From assembly GCA_940337035.1 (NCBI GenBank), contig CALNHX010003561.1, positions 82,863 through 146,862 on the forward strand: a stretch of 64,000 nt of DNA, given 5' to 3'. Position numbers and translations under genes: made by a program. The notes under the pieces were generated by a model. It did no database searches and was not told the DNA's origin. It saw only the letters and a program-made list of their open reading frames with translations. This document shows, piece after piece, positions 55,441 to 64,000 of this stretch (position 1 is its first letter; every line of letters begins with the position of its first letter). Source of the DNA: Agriotes lineatus. Lineage: Eukaryota > Arthropoda > Insecta > Coleoptera > Elateridae.

Positions 55441-56360
55441 TATTAAAAATTTGAATTTCGTCTAGCAAATTACAGAAAATCGTTTTTATACTTTTTTTTC
55501 TCGATAACGGTTGCAGATACGAAAAAACTTCAAGAGAACAAAAAGATTCTAAACAAAACAGAAAACTCAATTTGTATTTTAGAATCTAACAGCGGCGCAC
55601 CGCAAAAAAGTTCAGGGGGAGAAAAGGAAGCATGACCCCTGAAAAAATATCTCCCTGTAGATTCTCACAACCATTTGATATGCTCAATGATGTAAGCCCT
55701 GCAGCGTAACCTGTATTCTAAATTTGAGCTAAATATCTCAAAAACTGCAGGAGCTATAAAGGAAAAAGTTAAAAGTTAAAAAAAAATTGACCGGAAGTCG
55801 ACCTCGGAAAAGAAATCCGATTTCCGGTTTCTATATATTTTTGGAATCTACTCTGCAAGCTGAGTCAAATGATATATATTTCGTCCTCCTAAAATATATC
55901 TCCATTTTCTTGCTTCTCAGTTAATAATAACAAGTTAAAAAATATAATAAAAATTTAAAGTTTGAACAACATCGTTAGAGCCGTTTTTGAGAAAATCGAA
56001 AAAAACCTGAAAAATCACAAGAGTAAACACCATACTTCCGGTTATGCGATTTTCTTCAAAAGCTTGCTGTGGCATCTAGATAGTACACACTTCCTGTGTG
56101 GAAGAAGCCGGAAAGGAAGAGGCTCTACTTGCACGTGGGGTTGGAGATGTTGATAGTGAAAATTTACCTCTAATTATGGTAATTGCGGACAGGTCATGAT
56201 CGAAATGTTCATATAAAACCAACTATTCTGCTCTATCTGGTGTAGTAAGGACAACTATCGTTGGAAAATGAGAGCATTTTTTATTATTCATTATTATTTT
56301 AGGGTTGTATCTTAGGTGCTAATACCGGAAAACCCGGAAAATATGAGTGATTATTTTTTT
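55441..56360. repeat. Non-coding DNA including a repeat also found at 34530
   Basis: 55950-56085 matches 34530-34660 (GAAAAATCACAAGAGTAAAC, CTTCCGGTTATGCG). The part before it (CTAAATATCTCAAAAACTGCAG, CCGGAAGTCGACCTCGG) looks like a LINE 3' region. No recognised gene. Confidence 0.5.
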
Positions 56361-57700
56361 CGTAGAGATTTCAACCAATCAGAAGGCTGGATTTAGTTAA
56401 GTTATCTTGTATAATTTCGATTATACAAAATCGATTATACTATAGTAACTTCACTAGGCAACGCAATACATAATTTTTGTCAACTTGATATTGTTTTCAT
56501 AGAGATGACTTTCAGCTAGGTTAATACAAACAAATCGAGCTGACAATAAAATATTTATTTGTTCCTAATATTAAGATTTACTCAAAAAATAATCAAATCG
56601 AATACAATACGTACTTCGAACAGGTTATACGTCTCAAACTTCCTGCACAATAACAAATCGTGTCAGTTTGACAGAATAATCCTCCCGCTGACGCGGTCGG
56701 ACTATTTAACCTGTCAAACTGACACTTTTTTATTATTGTGCAACAAGTTATCGACATATAACCTGATAATATCGAAGTACTTATAGTATTACTTCTGATT
56801 ATTTTATTCGTAGAGATTTCAACCAATCAAAAGGCTGGATTTAGTTAAGTTATCTTGTATAATTTCGATTATACAAAGCGATTATACTATAGTAACTTCA
56901 CTAGGCAACGCAATACATAACTTTTGTCTACTTGATGTTATTTTCATGGAGATGACTTTCAGCTAGGTTAATTCAAACAAATCGAGCTGCCAATAAAATA
57001 TTTATTTGTTCCTAATATTAAAATTTACTCACAAAATAATCAAATTGAATACAATGCGTACTTCGAACAGGTTATACGACTCAAACTTCCTGCACAATAA
57101 CAAATCGTGTCAGTTTGACAGAATAATCCTCCCGCTGACGCGGTCGGACTATTTAACCTGTCAAACTGACACTTTTTTATTATTGTGCAACAAGTTATCG
57201 ACATATAACCTGATAATATCGAAGTACTTATAGTATTACTTCTGATTATTTTATTCGTAGAGATTTCAACCAATCAAAAGGCTGGATTTAGTTAAGTTAT
57301 CTTGTATAATTTCGATTATACAAAATCGATTATACTATAGTAACTTCACTAGGCAACGCAATACATAACTTTTGTCTACTTGATGTTATTTTCATGGAGA
57401 TGACTTTCAGCTAGGTTAATTCAAACAAATCGAGCTGCCAATAAAATATTTATTTGTTCCTAATATTAAAATTTACTCACAAAATAATCAAATTGAATAC
57501 AATGCGTACTTCGAACAGGTTATACGACTCAAACTTCCTGCACAATAACAAATCGTGTCAGTTTGACAGAATAATCCTCCCGCTGACGCGGTCGGACTAT
57601 TTAACCTGTCAAACTGACACTTTTTTATTATTGTGCAACAAGTTATCGACATATAACCCGATAATATCGAAGTACTTATAGTATTACTTCTGATAATATT
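56361..57700 (+). repeat. Tandem array, 447/448-bp unit, three copies
   Basis: Units start at 56361, 56809 and 57256. Each contains a strong palindrome: TTCGAACAGGTTATA / TATAACCTG.TAATATCGAA outside and CACAATAACAAATCGTGTCA / TGACACTTTTTTATTATTGTG inside, around a GC-rich GCTGACGCGGTCGG loop. Units 2 and 3 are closer to each other than to unit 1. A second small palindrome (TAATTTCGATTATACAAAATCGATTATA) lies near each unit start. Confidence 0.95.
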
Positions 57701-57909
57701 TTTTATTAAAAGTTTTTTTTTTAAATTTTTATTGGTAGGTGTTAAAAAATTGTAGTGATAAACAATTTTGTTTAAATAAACTACATATTCTTTCTTTACA
57801 TATTTTTTGTAGTAATAAACAATTTTGTGTAATTTATTAAGTACATATTATTTATTTACATATTATTTACAAAATTTACAAATTTACAAGTTTTCTTAAA
57901 ACTTATTTT
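57701..57909. other. AT-rich spacer
   Basis: Contains a loose repeat of GTAGT(G/A)ATAAACAATTTTGT and TACATATT; nothing else is seen. Confidence 0.4.
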
Positions 57910-58407
57910 ACAATATATGTAATTTTTCTCTTCCTAACTTTAGATTTTTCTTTAATATATATATCTAACATTCGAATTTTAAAATACATTTTGCACAAAA
58001 GATGCTTCGCCTCTGTACTTAAATTAATAGATTCAACTAAATCCATTGAGGCTTTTAAATAATGTTTGTTCAATTTTAATGACTGTCCATTAAAATTTTT
58101 GCTGAAGAGATGTCTGTAGACACTGTGATTTTATTAAATGAAAAGAAGGTATTGCATCACTTTTCAACTTCCATTTATTTTGAGAATTCCAACACTTTCT
58201 CTTCTGAACAGTAATCACTTTCTACGAAATGATTTGAACACATTCTTGATGTCTTCACATTAAATTTGTGTTGCTGATAACACTTTAGAATCCATTGTTT
58301 GCAAACTTGTTTGTTCCTTGAAAATCTAAAAAAAAACGGCAATCCGAAAAGTCCTTGCTCTTTTTGTTGTTGTTGCTTAAACGACCCACCACAGCACAGT
58401 ACACCAT
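57910..58407 (-). pseudogene. THAP-domain protein relic
   Basis: From an ATG at 58407-58405 the minus strand reads MVYCAVVGRLSNNNNKKSKD, then RNKQVCKQWILKCYQQHKFN, SRMCSNHFVESDYC and, after a shift, NKWKLKSDAIPS. This is the C2CH zinc-binding THAP DNA-binding domain: Cys4, the CSNHF block and the LKxDAxPS end are visible, while the second Cys of the first pair seems replaced by Arg. A further shifted stretch, LKASMDLVESINLSTEAKH to RKRKITYIVK, ends at a TAA near 57912. THAP domains occur in P-element-type transposases and in host regulators; which applies here is unclear. At least two frameshifts make it a pseudogene. Confidence 0.72.
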
Positions 58408-58439
58408 GGTAATAAATGTTTAATTTAATGATTTTAATT

Positions 58440-59510
58440 ATAATTTATTAAACTTCACGGACCACAATATTTAAACGATATATCAAACTGGCTGCTGCTG
58501 TGAAAATTTGTCACCGAGTGACGTCAGGCGTACGACAGCGATGAGCTTATCCCATGCGCGTGGGTTTATCTTATCGAGTAGTGGTTCAAAAATGGCCGCG
58601 AGAGTGTACGTGATGATCTTGGAAGAACAGGTTGCCGGGCAAGAATAGTAATTTTTTTGCATATTGATCGTGAAAGTCGTCTTTTTTAAAGAAAAATCGT
58701 ATTGAAAGTTCCACTTTTTTAACGCAAAAATCGTGAAAAAAATTACACTTTTTTTAACTATTTTATTGAAATGTCAATTTGACAGTTGTCAATTCCAAAG
58801 CCCTTTTTGACTAAATTTCGACCAAGAGATCACTATGCAAAAAAACTACGTGTACAACACGTTTTGAAAGTCCTTTGTTTCCATTCATTTGCTTGATTAA
58901 CTCGGGCTTCGCCCTCGTTCTCAAACTGCTGATTCAAAATTAGTTGTACAATACTATTGTACTACTGTCGATTTTTACTATTATTTTTATTTGTAATTAA
59001 AATTAATAAATAGTGAGCACACCACAGTTTTAATTTGATTTGCCTCTTCTTGGGCTAATTAAAAATGATAATTATTCAATTATATTTTATTTCAACAAAG
59101 GAATGTTGTATTCTATATTTTATTTATTGGCAACTTAGTAAACTTTTGCGCCGGCTAGCTACCCAGACTCCAATATCCACAGGGTTAAGTTGTTACACAG
59201 TATAAATCTTACCATTGTATAGCAAATGCTCGATATTAACGAAGGACAGATAACCTCAAAAATTGCCTTTAAACAAAGCTTTTCGAAAACACAGAAATCC
59301 AGCGTATTTTTACCACTAATAAACCAACAATTAATCAGTTCACCTCAGGTAAATAATAACAAGGCATATAAAATAATCAAGTTGTTTGGATAACCTGGAA
59401 TTTGTTTTTTTCAAGTGAAAAGGGATGCCAACCCGCATTTGTTTTGTTGCTTGTTCGCCAAATCCATTTTCGGTTTCCACAAAAAGAGTACGCCAAGGTC
59501 GTAATTTCTT
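58440..59510. other. No recognised gene
   Basis: A GC-richer piece at 58490-58620 (GTGACGTCAGGCG, CCATGCGCGTGGG) could be promoter-like for the THAP relic, but no TATA or initiator arrangement is convincing. The rest is AT-rich. Confidence 0.3.
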
Positions 59511-59514
59511 GATG

Positions 59515-59806
59515 GAACGGTTTTAGCAGCTGCTGCCTGTCTCTGGAGCACAAACAAAGCCTTACTCAGGTCCTGCACCTTGCTGTCCGCTTCTCGTAAC
59601 TCCCAGCCTTGTTAAATCGGGCTCGAAAGCTGACCTCGCACCGGTCCACGGTTGGAATAGACGCCAAGCTTATACCTGCCCCCTGGCGATATTTTAGCTG
59701 CTGTTGACTTCTTATAAACCACAAACAAGGGCTCCTCTAGACGCTCCACATTGCTTTCTGCTTCCCACAGCTCCAAAACTTGCCAGAAACTTAGCTCCGA
59801 AGACAA
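59515..59806 (-). pseudogene. Unrecognised peptide with an internal duplication
   Basis: Minus strand 59806-59612 reads LELWEAESNVERLEEPLFVV, then STAAKISPGGRYKLGVYSNR. After a stop and shift, 59595-59515 reads WELREADSKVQDLSKALFVL and AAAAKTVPSRNYDLGVLF. The two halves align along their length, so an approximately 45-residue module is present twice. I recognise no family. The stop between the halves suggests a decayed coding region, possibly of a retroelement. Confidence 0.45.
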
Positions 59807-59829
59807 TCACAAATAGGTCAAGCTCCAGG

Positions 59830-61160
59830 TTCAATTTTCTCTGAAAATGCACTACTGAACACTTTCAAATTAACCACAAGTGGCCTCGGCACAATGGTGA
59901 ATAAATAAACTCAACAAGTGGTACAAATAATATACTTTTACCAACGAAATTAATTAAAAAAGGCGAGCCAAAACTACACACAAGCTTTCGGCTTGTCTTC
60001 CCAAATAAACAGCTACAATTGACACTCTAGGTCACCATAGCAACATATTATAAAATTGTTTTAGATATTTTTTACAATCTTTGATCCTTAACTTCTAACT
60101 GTTTTCTTAAATGTCATCCAGGAACACTGTAACCGCACTTTAGTTAAACTATTTTACTTTTAGATAAATAAACACTGATTCACAAGCTATTAGTACTTTC
60201 TTGTAGTCTTCTTTAATTTTTAGGTTGCTTTTCAAATGCTCTCTGCACCATTGTACCTTCTTACACTGCTTAATAACCCTTTAGCTGCGTTATCGATTGT
60301 ATGCATTATGATATGATTACAAACCGCTGCATAAAACTTCTGTCACACTTCGAAACACTTTTGTACTTATGCGAATTTATTATCGTGTCTTGATGTTACG
60401 CAATTAATCTGTCAATCATCACAAATTAGCTACATCTGCCATACCGAGCACAAATATTGAATACAAGCTGAACGCAACTCTGACGATACTGTTTTATTCA
60501 ATTACTAACCTCTGTTAATTAAATTACAGTTAATACTAATCATGTATTATGTAATTATCAACGTTTACTAGTCACTTATATTGTTGCAATAAACACAATA
60601 CCAATTCTGGGCCTATTTGAATCTTTCCTTAGTCTTCGTACATCAGCAATGCAACCAGAATTGCAGTAAGTATCATATCATTACACTATATACAATTTTG
60701 AATTACTTCCTTTAAATAATAAATTCCGGTTTTGGCATACCCCCCTCGTAGATAATGATTTCAGAATAAGGTTATTAGATGGACATTTTTCGTTGAAACG
60801 TTACGTCTTTGAACTTCACTATCGTAAAACGCTGAGTTCTAGAGATTATTCAACACTATAATAAGCGAACCAATGAAATTGGTCAATTTGACAGGAACGA
60901 CAATTGACTGTACTTGAAAACATCTAATGTCGCAGTGTTTTCACACGACCCCGATTGGTTTCAATGATTTCAATTTAGTGAGTAGGGTTTGACTGACATT
61001 TCTCCAAAACGTTAAAGTGAAGTTTGCAAATCGGCGTCGTTCTAAAAATGAATAATAATCGTGTTGAAACCTCCAGTCTTGAATTAATAGTGCAAACGTT
61101 AAGAATGTGTGCCGTCGAACACGGCAAAATCAAAGTCATATATCCATATTGTTGAATAAT
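59830..61160. other. No recognised gene
   Basis: AT-rich DNA. Short minus-strand ORFs at 60975-61163 and 61099-61293 reach into the family P MITE and are not supported. Confidence 0.35.
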
Positions 61161-61559
61161 CACTCATAATGCCATGAGTAATCAAAGTTATGTCACCTAT
61201 TTTTGCGGTGGTATCACGAATGTTCATTGTGTGCTTCGATACGATTAGGACGAGAACATTAGCACGAGTCCTAATCCGAAGCGCAATGTACATGAGTAGT
61301 GTACCACCGTAAAAATAATCTACTTAACTTTGACTAAGAATGATATTCCAAGGACTATTCCTCGAACTGAAACCATTTTTTTAAATTTGTTTATCCTGAA
61401 ATTGAGTTATGCGCGATTTAATTCCCATAACGACAGTAAACAAACTTTAAAACCACTAGTAAAAATTGTCAATATAGTTTATTTTTATTGGCTCGAAGAC
61501 GTCAAATCTTGTATTTTTATTAGTCGGTTCTTGACAGATGACAAGTGAGTTGAATAGTC
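61161..61559. repeat. Foldback MITE family P, copy 3
   Basis: Same orientation as copy 1. Core palindrome ACGATTAGGACGAG / AGCACGAGTCCTAATC at about 61238-61275, right end GACAAGTGAGTTGAATAGTC. GAATAATC on the left and GAATAGTC on the right may be a diverged target duplication or part of the ends. The copy lacks the four-unit block of copy 1. Confidence 0.82.
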
Positions 61560-62087
61560 TTTCCAAATACCACTCTCTATTGCAAATGTCTCTCGACCTG
61601 CGGTCTCGCGGAATTTTTAAAGCAGTTTTGGTTTTGAGAAATCTAAACTCAATAATTTGCATGTAAACAAAAAAAAACTCAATAAATGTTTACCTTCTGT
61701 GGTATTACCCTTGATAATCCACAACCTTACTGTCAGTTAAATAAGTATTTCGCCACAATTCAAAGTGCATTAACGTAAAAGCTTCTTTGCTTCCGTTATG
61801 GTAAACCAGATTTTACCCTTCGCACCTGTCCTAATTGCTCGGGAAACGTTAATTGAAGACATTGAGCAGCCCGTCGATATCTTCTTCCGCTAAGAATTTG
61901 AGGGCAATACCAAATCTCCTAGTGTTGACAATTCACCGTCTCATCATCGTGTACTCTTAGATTTTATCATTAGCCAAGCTTTGTGTATCCATTTATGAAA
62001 AAGGGGACTCCTACCTTATACAGCCACCCGCAGTAGTTTGGGCCGTCAAGTTTGAGATATGCTCCAAGATAGGTACGTATCTGCAGC

Positions 62088-62354
62088 TTGACCACCACAA
62101 ATGACACAACCTGCACGGTTGCCAATGGCGAACAATGTCATAACATAGAAACTCTCACTATTTCCATCATTTTTAAGAACCGCACTAAAATATTCCACGT
62201 TCTTCTTATACCGACTTTGCCTCGCTCTCTCATATTAGACACTGACTTTTCGAGGAAGATGGACATTGTACCGAATTTTTCGATGGGGAATGGACTGTCT
62301 CTGGTGGAGAATAAGTTTGGTCCCCAACGTAAAGGGGCCTTAGTTTTCCGTTAA
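62088..62354 (+). pseudogene. Ty3/gypsy retrotransposon protease fragment, copy 2
   Basis: The frame reads IETLTISIIFKNRTKIFHVL, then IPTLPRSLILDTDFSRKMDI. This resembles the second half of a gypsy aspartic protease, where the family has an ILG-x-D-F motif (here ILDTDF, so the Gly is changed). The N-terminal active-site D-T/S-G segment is not found in the preceding DNA. Downstream DNA to 62410 and, after an insertion, 63100-63190 matches copy 1 at 48480-48770. The element processes Gag-Pol in living relatives; this is only a fragment. Confidence 0.7.
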
Positions 62355-62422
62355 TTTATTCTAGTGCTATTCCGTATTGGTGCGTTCGGCAGTGATAAAT
62401 TATTGCCTTATTTTTATTGAAC

Positions 62423-63030
62423 ACTAGCTTTTGCCTGCGACTTCGTTCGCGCAGGAAACCTATCTAAGAAAGTGTTTAATATTGTTTCCCAATACAAACT
62501 CCCAACCACCGTTTCACCACTATAGGGTTTTAGTTTTATATCATGTCCACCGTCTAGGACTTAAAAATAAATGCCATTTTCGCAATCAACGTCCCAAAAA
62601 AACCTCAATAAGGACACCCTTATCGATTTTTAGGCTTATTTGCCCTATTTTACTTACTAAGCGGTTAATTTTCGGAAAATCACGAAGTACGTGTTTGCTT
62701 ATTTGTTTTCACTCCTACGAAGTTTCAAGTTGAAATTTCTATTTAATATTATTTTTCCATACCAGCGCATAAAGCACCAGCCTCTACACCGCAAGGTAAA
62801 TGAGGTCATAGATTATACATACATACATACTAAATTGGAACCCCAATTTTACTCCTTTAGGGGTTGAATTTCGAAATATCCTTCCTTTTTCTTTGTACAC
62901 ATCATAAGGGAAACCTCTGTGGAAAATTTCAGCTTTCTAAGTCCAAGGGTTTCAGCTGGGCGTTGATGAGTCAGTGAGTGAGTGAGTGAGTCAGGACTTT
63001 TCTTTATATATATATAAAGAAGATAAAGGC
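62423..63030 (+). mobile_element. LINE/SINE-type insertion with GTGA microsatellite tail
   Basis: Compared with copy 1 of the gypsy relic this block is extra sequence. It starts TAGCTTTTGCCTGCGACTTC and ends ...GAGTCAGTGAGTGAGTGAGTGAGTCAGG then CTTTATATATATATAAAG. This head and tail combination is common among retroposons in insect genomes. A second tail (CACCGCAAGGTAAATGAGGT plus ACAT repeats) sits within at 62790-62832, so it may be composite. ORF 62431-62733 has no recognised domain. Confidence 0.6.
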
Positions 63031-63189
63031 TTGAGTTTTCGTTTATCGTTGATATTAAACTACACCTGCATGCAGAAGTAGTAGATGCTAACAGTGCTAC
63101 TTACAACATCTGAACCCTATTTTGAGTAAACTTTTCATTCAGGCAGATCGAAAGTATTCTAAGCAATTAAATGGGTAATAGTAATTTAT

Positions 63190-63605
63190 TGTACAAGACG
63201 ATAAAGTTAAATTTTATCCACGAGTAAATCGTTTAACTTCTAGACTAAGTCGAGACGTTAATGATTCAAGAGTGGATAGAAATAATTTTATCGTCGTGTA
63301 TAATACAATATTTTTTTCTATAGCAAGAACTTTAACAATTTCAAAAGAAAATAATGACAGTCAATCACATTATAAAATGCCAGTAGCTAGATTGGGTTGC
63401 TACGATAATACGAAACTGTCATATTTAATTTAAACAAAAGTTAGAAAATTAATAGTAGATTATATTATAAGTGAGAGAAATGCATCATTATTTGCGAGTG
63501 AGAATTTTGAATCGCGAGTGCCCCAGCACGAGCGATACAATTTCTCACGAGCTTATAATGGCATTTCGCTCACGTGTGATATACGACATTTTATCTTACA
63601 GTAGC
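63190..63605. repeat. Two foldback repeats
   Basis: 63195-63305: TTGTACAAGACGATAAAGTTAAA faces ATTTTATCGTCGTGTATAATAC, with TCCACGAGTAAATCG / ..AAGAGTGGATAG inside. 63455-63600: TTATATTATAAGTGAGAGAAATGC faces GCATTTCGCTCACGTGTGATATA, with a GAGTGAGAATTTTGAATCGC / GCGATACAATTTCTCACGAG inner stem. Confidence 0.72.
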
Positions 63606-63894
63606 AATTTGTATGCCTAAACAGTTTGAGCCGTCAGAATATGTCGCAAAACAGACAATAGATAGTTACAGTAGCACCTATTAACATACATTATACAGCT
63701 GTTTTTAATGACTAAAATGAAGTTTTATTCACTAGTGAGTATAAAATACATTATACAACTGTTTTCAGTGACTAAAATTAAGTTTTACTCACTAGTGATT
63801 ATAAAAATCTTTTATACACACTAGTGAATAAAACTTCATTTTAGTCACTGAAAACAGTTGTATAATGTATAGCAATAGCTGCTACTGTAAGATA
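63592..63894. repeat. Inverted-repeat element with CACTAGTGA units
   Basis: TTTATCTTACAGTAGCAA at 63592 is inverted at 63876-63894 (TGCTACTGTAAGATAAA). Inside, TACATTATACAACTGTTTTCAGTGACTAAAATTAAG and its inverse (to 63865) form a long stem with CACTAGTGA at several places. Confidence 0.75.
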
Positions 63895-63898
63895 AATT

Positions 63899-63956
63899 AC
63901 TTTATCTATCCTTGATGTTAAAGTGCTACTTTATCTACCCTTGCTGTTAAAGTAAA
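63899..63956 (+). repeat. Short tandem repeat at the right edge
   Basis: CTTTATCTAYCCTTGMTGTTAAAGT occurs twice, separated by 7 bases; it may continue beyond the window. Confidence 0.6.
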
Positions 63957-64000
63957 ACTTGACCTTTTGTTTTGAGTTGATAAAAGCACAGTTTAACATG

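Noticed and set aside
53611..57700. CRISPR-like arrays or real genes repeated in tandem
   Set aside because: Units are 390 and 447 bp without spacers, and the ORFs on both strands are by-products of palindromes. The genome is eukaryotic.

Overview
The window looks like a repeat-dense, AT-rich arthropod (almost certainly insect) nuclear segment. The evidence is an insect-type secreted carboxylesterase, Jockey-, RTE- and CR1-like LINEs, a near-complete piggyBac, a Phantom-like MULE, several mariner/Tc1 and hAT elements, a tRNA-derived SINE and many foldback MITEs. A beetle is plausible but the order cannot be fixed from the sequence alone. No bacterial, organellar or CRISPR features are present.

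Host-like genes are few. The best is a carboxylesterase exon at 23569-25178 (+), with an intact catalytic triad and a poly(A) signal but no identified first exon. A second is the 3' end of a coiled-coil gene on the minus strand: two phase-0 exons at 19832-19987 and 19635-19742. It was found by reading the strand; neither exon is long enough to show up as an ordinary ORF. A THAP-domain relic lies at 57910-58407 (-).

Layout. 1-3.5 kb: the 5' part of an apparently intact Jockey-like LINE (minus), running off the left edge. 5.65-9.72 kb: a four-element nest of DNA transposons. A mariner transposase relic (MLE-A) is split by a second mariner element (MLE-B), which itself carries a hAT and a Tc1-like element, each with TIRs and a TSD. 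9.72-12.89 kb: a decayed MULE with C2H2 and SWIM zinc fingers. 12.9-18.1 kb: an RTE-like fragment, a YqaJ-nuclease plus PHD-finger relic split by a hAT MITE with a perfect 8-bp TSD, a palindromic mariner MITE and a CR1-like LINE relic. 19.6-26.1 kb: the two host genes, an RTE-like LINE and several hairpin repeats. 27-36 kb: a segmental duplication carrying a CR1-like RT relic with shared stop codons, and nested foldback MITEs. 36.6-39.1 kb: an unexplained block very rich in A and C on the plus strand. 39.3-42.1 kb: MITEs, the SINE and a GC-rich island. 42.2-46.3 kb: an RTE-like LINE interrupted by a piggyBac at TTAA. 48.5-57.7 kb: gypsy protease relics, LINE endonuclease relics and two tandem arrays (390-bp and about 447-bp units) whose units are palindromic. 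57.7-64 kb: THAP relic, more foldbacks, a LINE-tail-like insertion and terminal hairpins.

Overall this is mainly a record of successive transposon insertion, with several datable nests. The most unusual theme is a group of distinct foldback repeats that share an 11-mer half-site (TTTAAAGCACG) and related ATAGTATATTA-type ends, one of which has been amplified into a satellite-like array.
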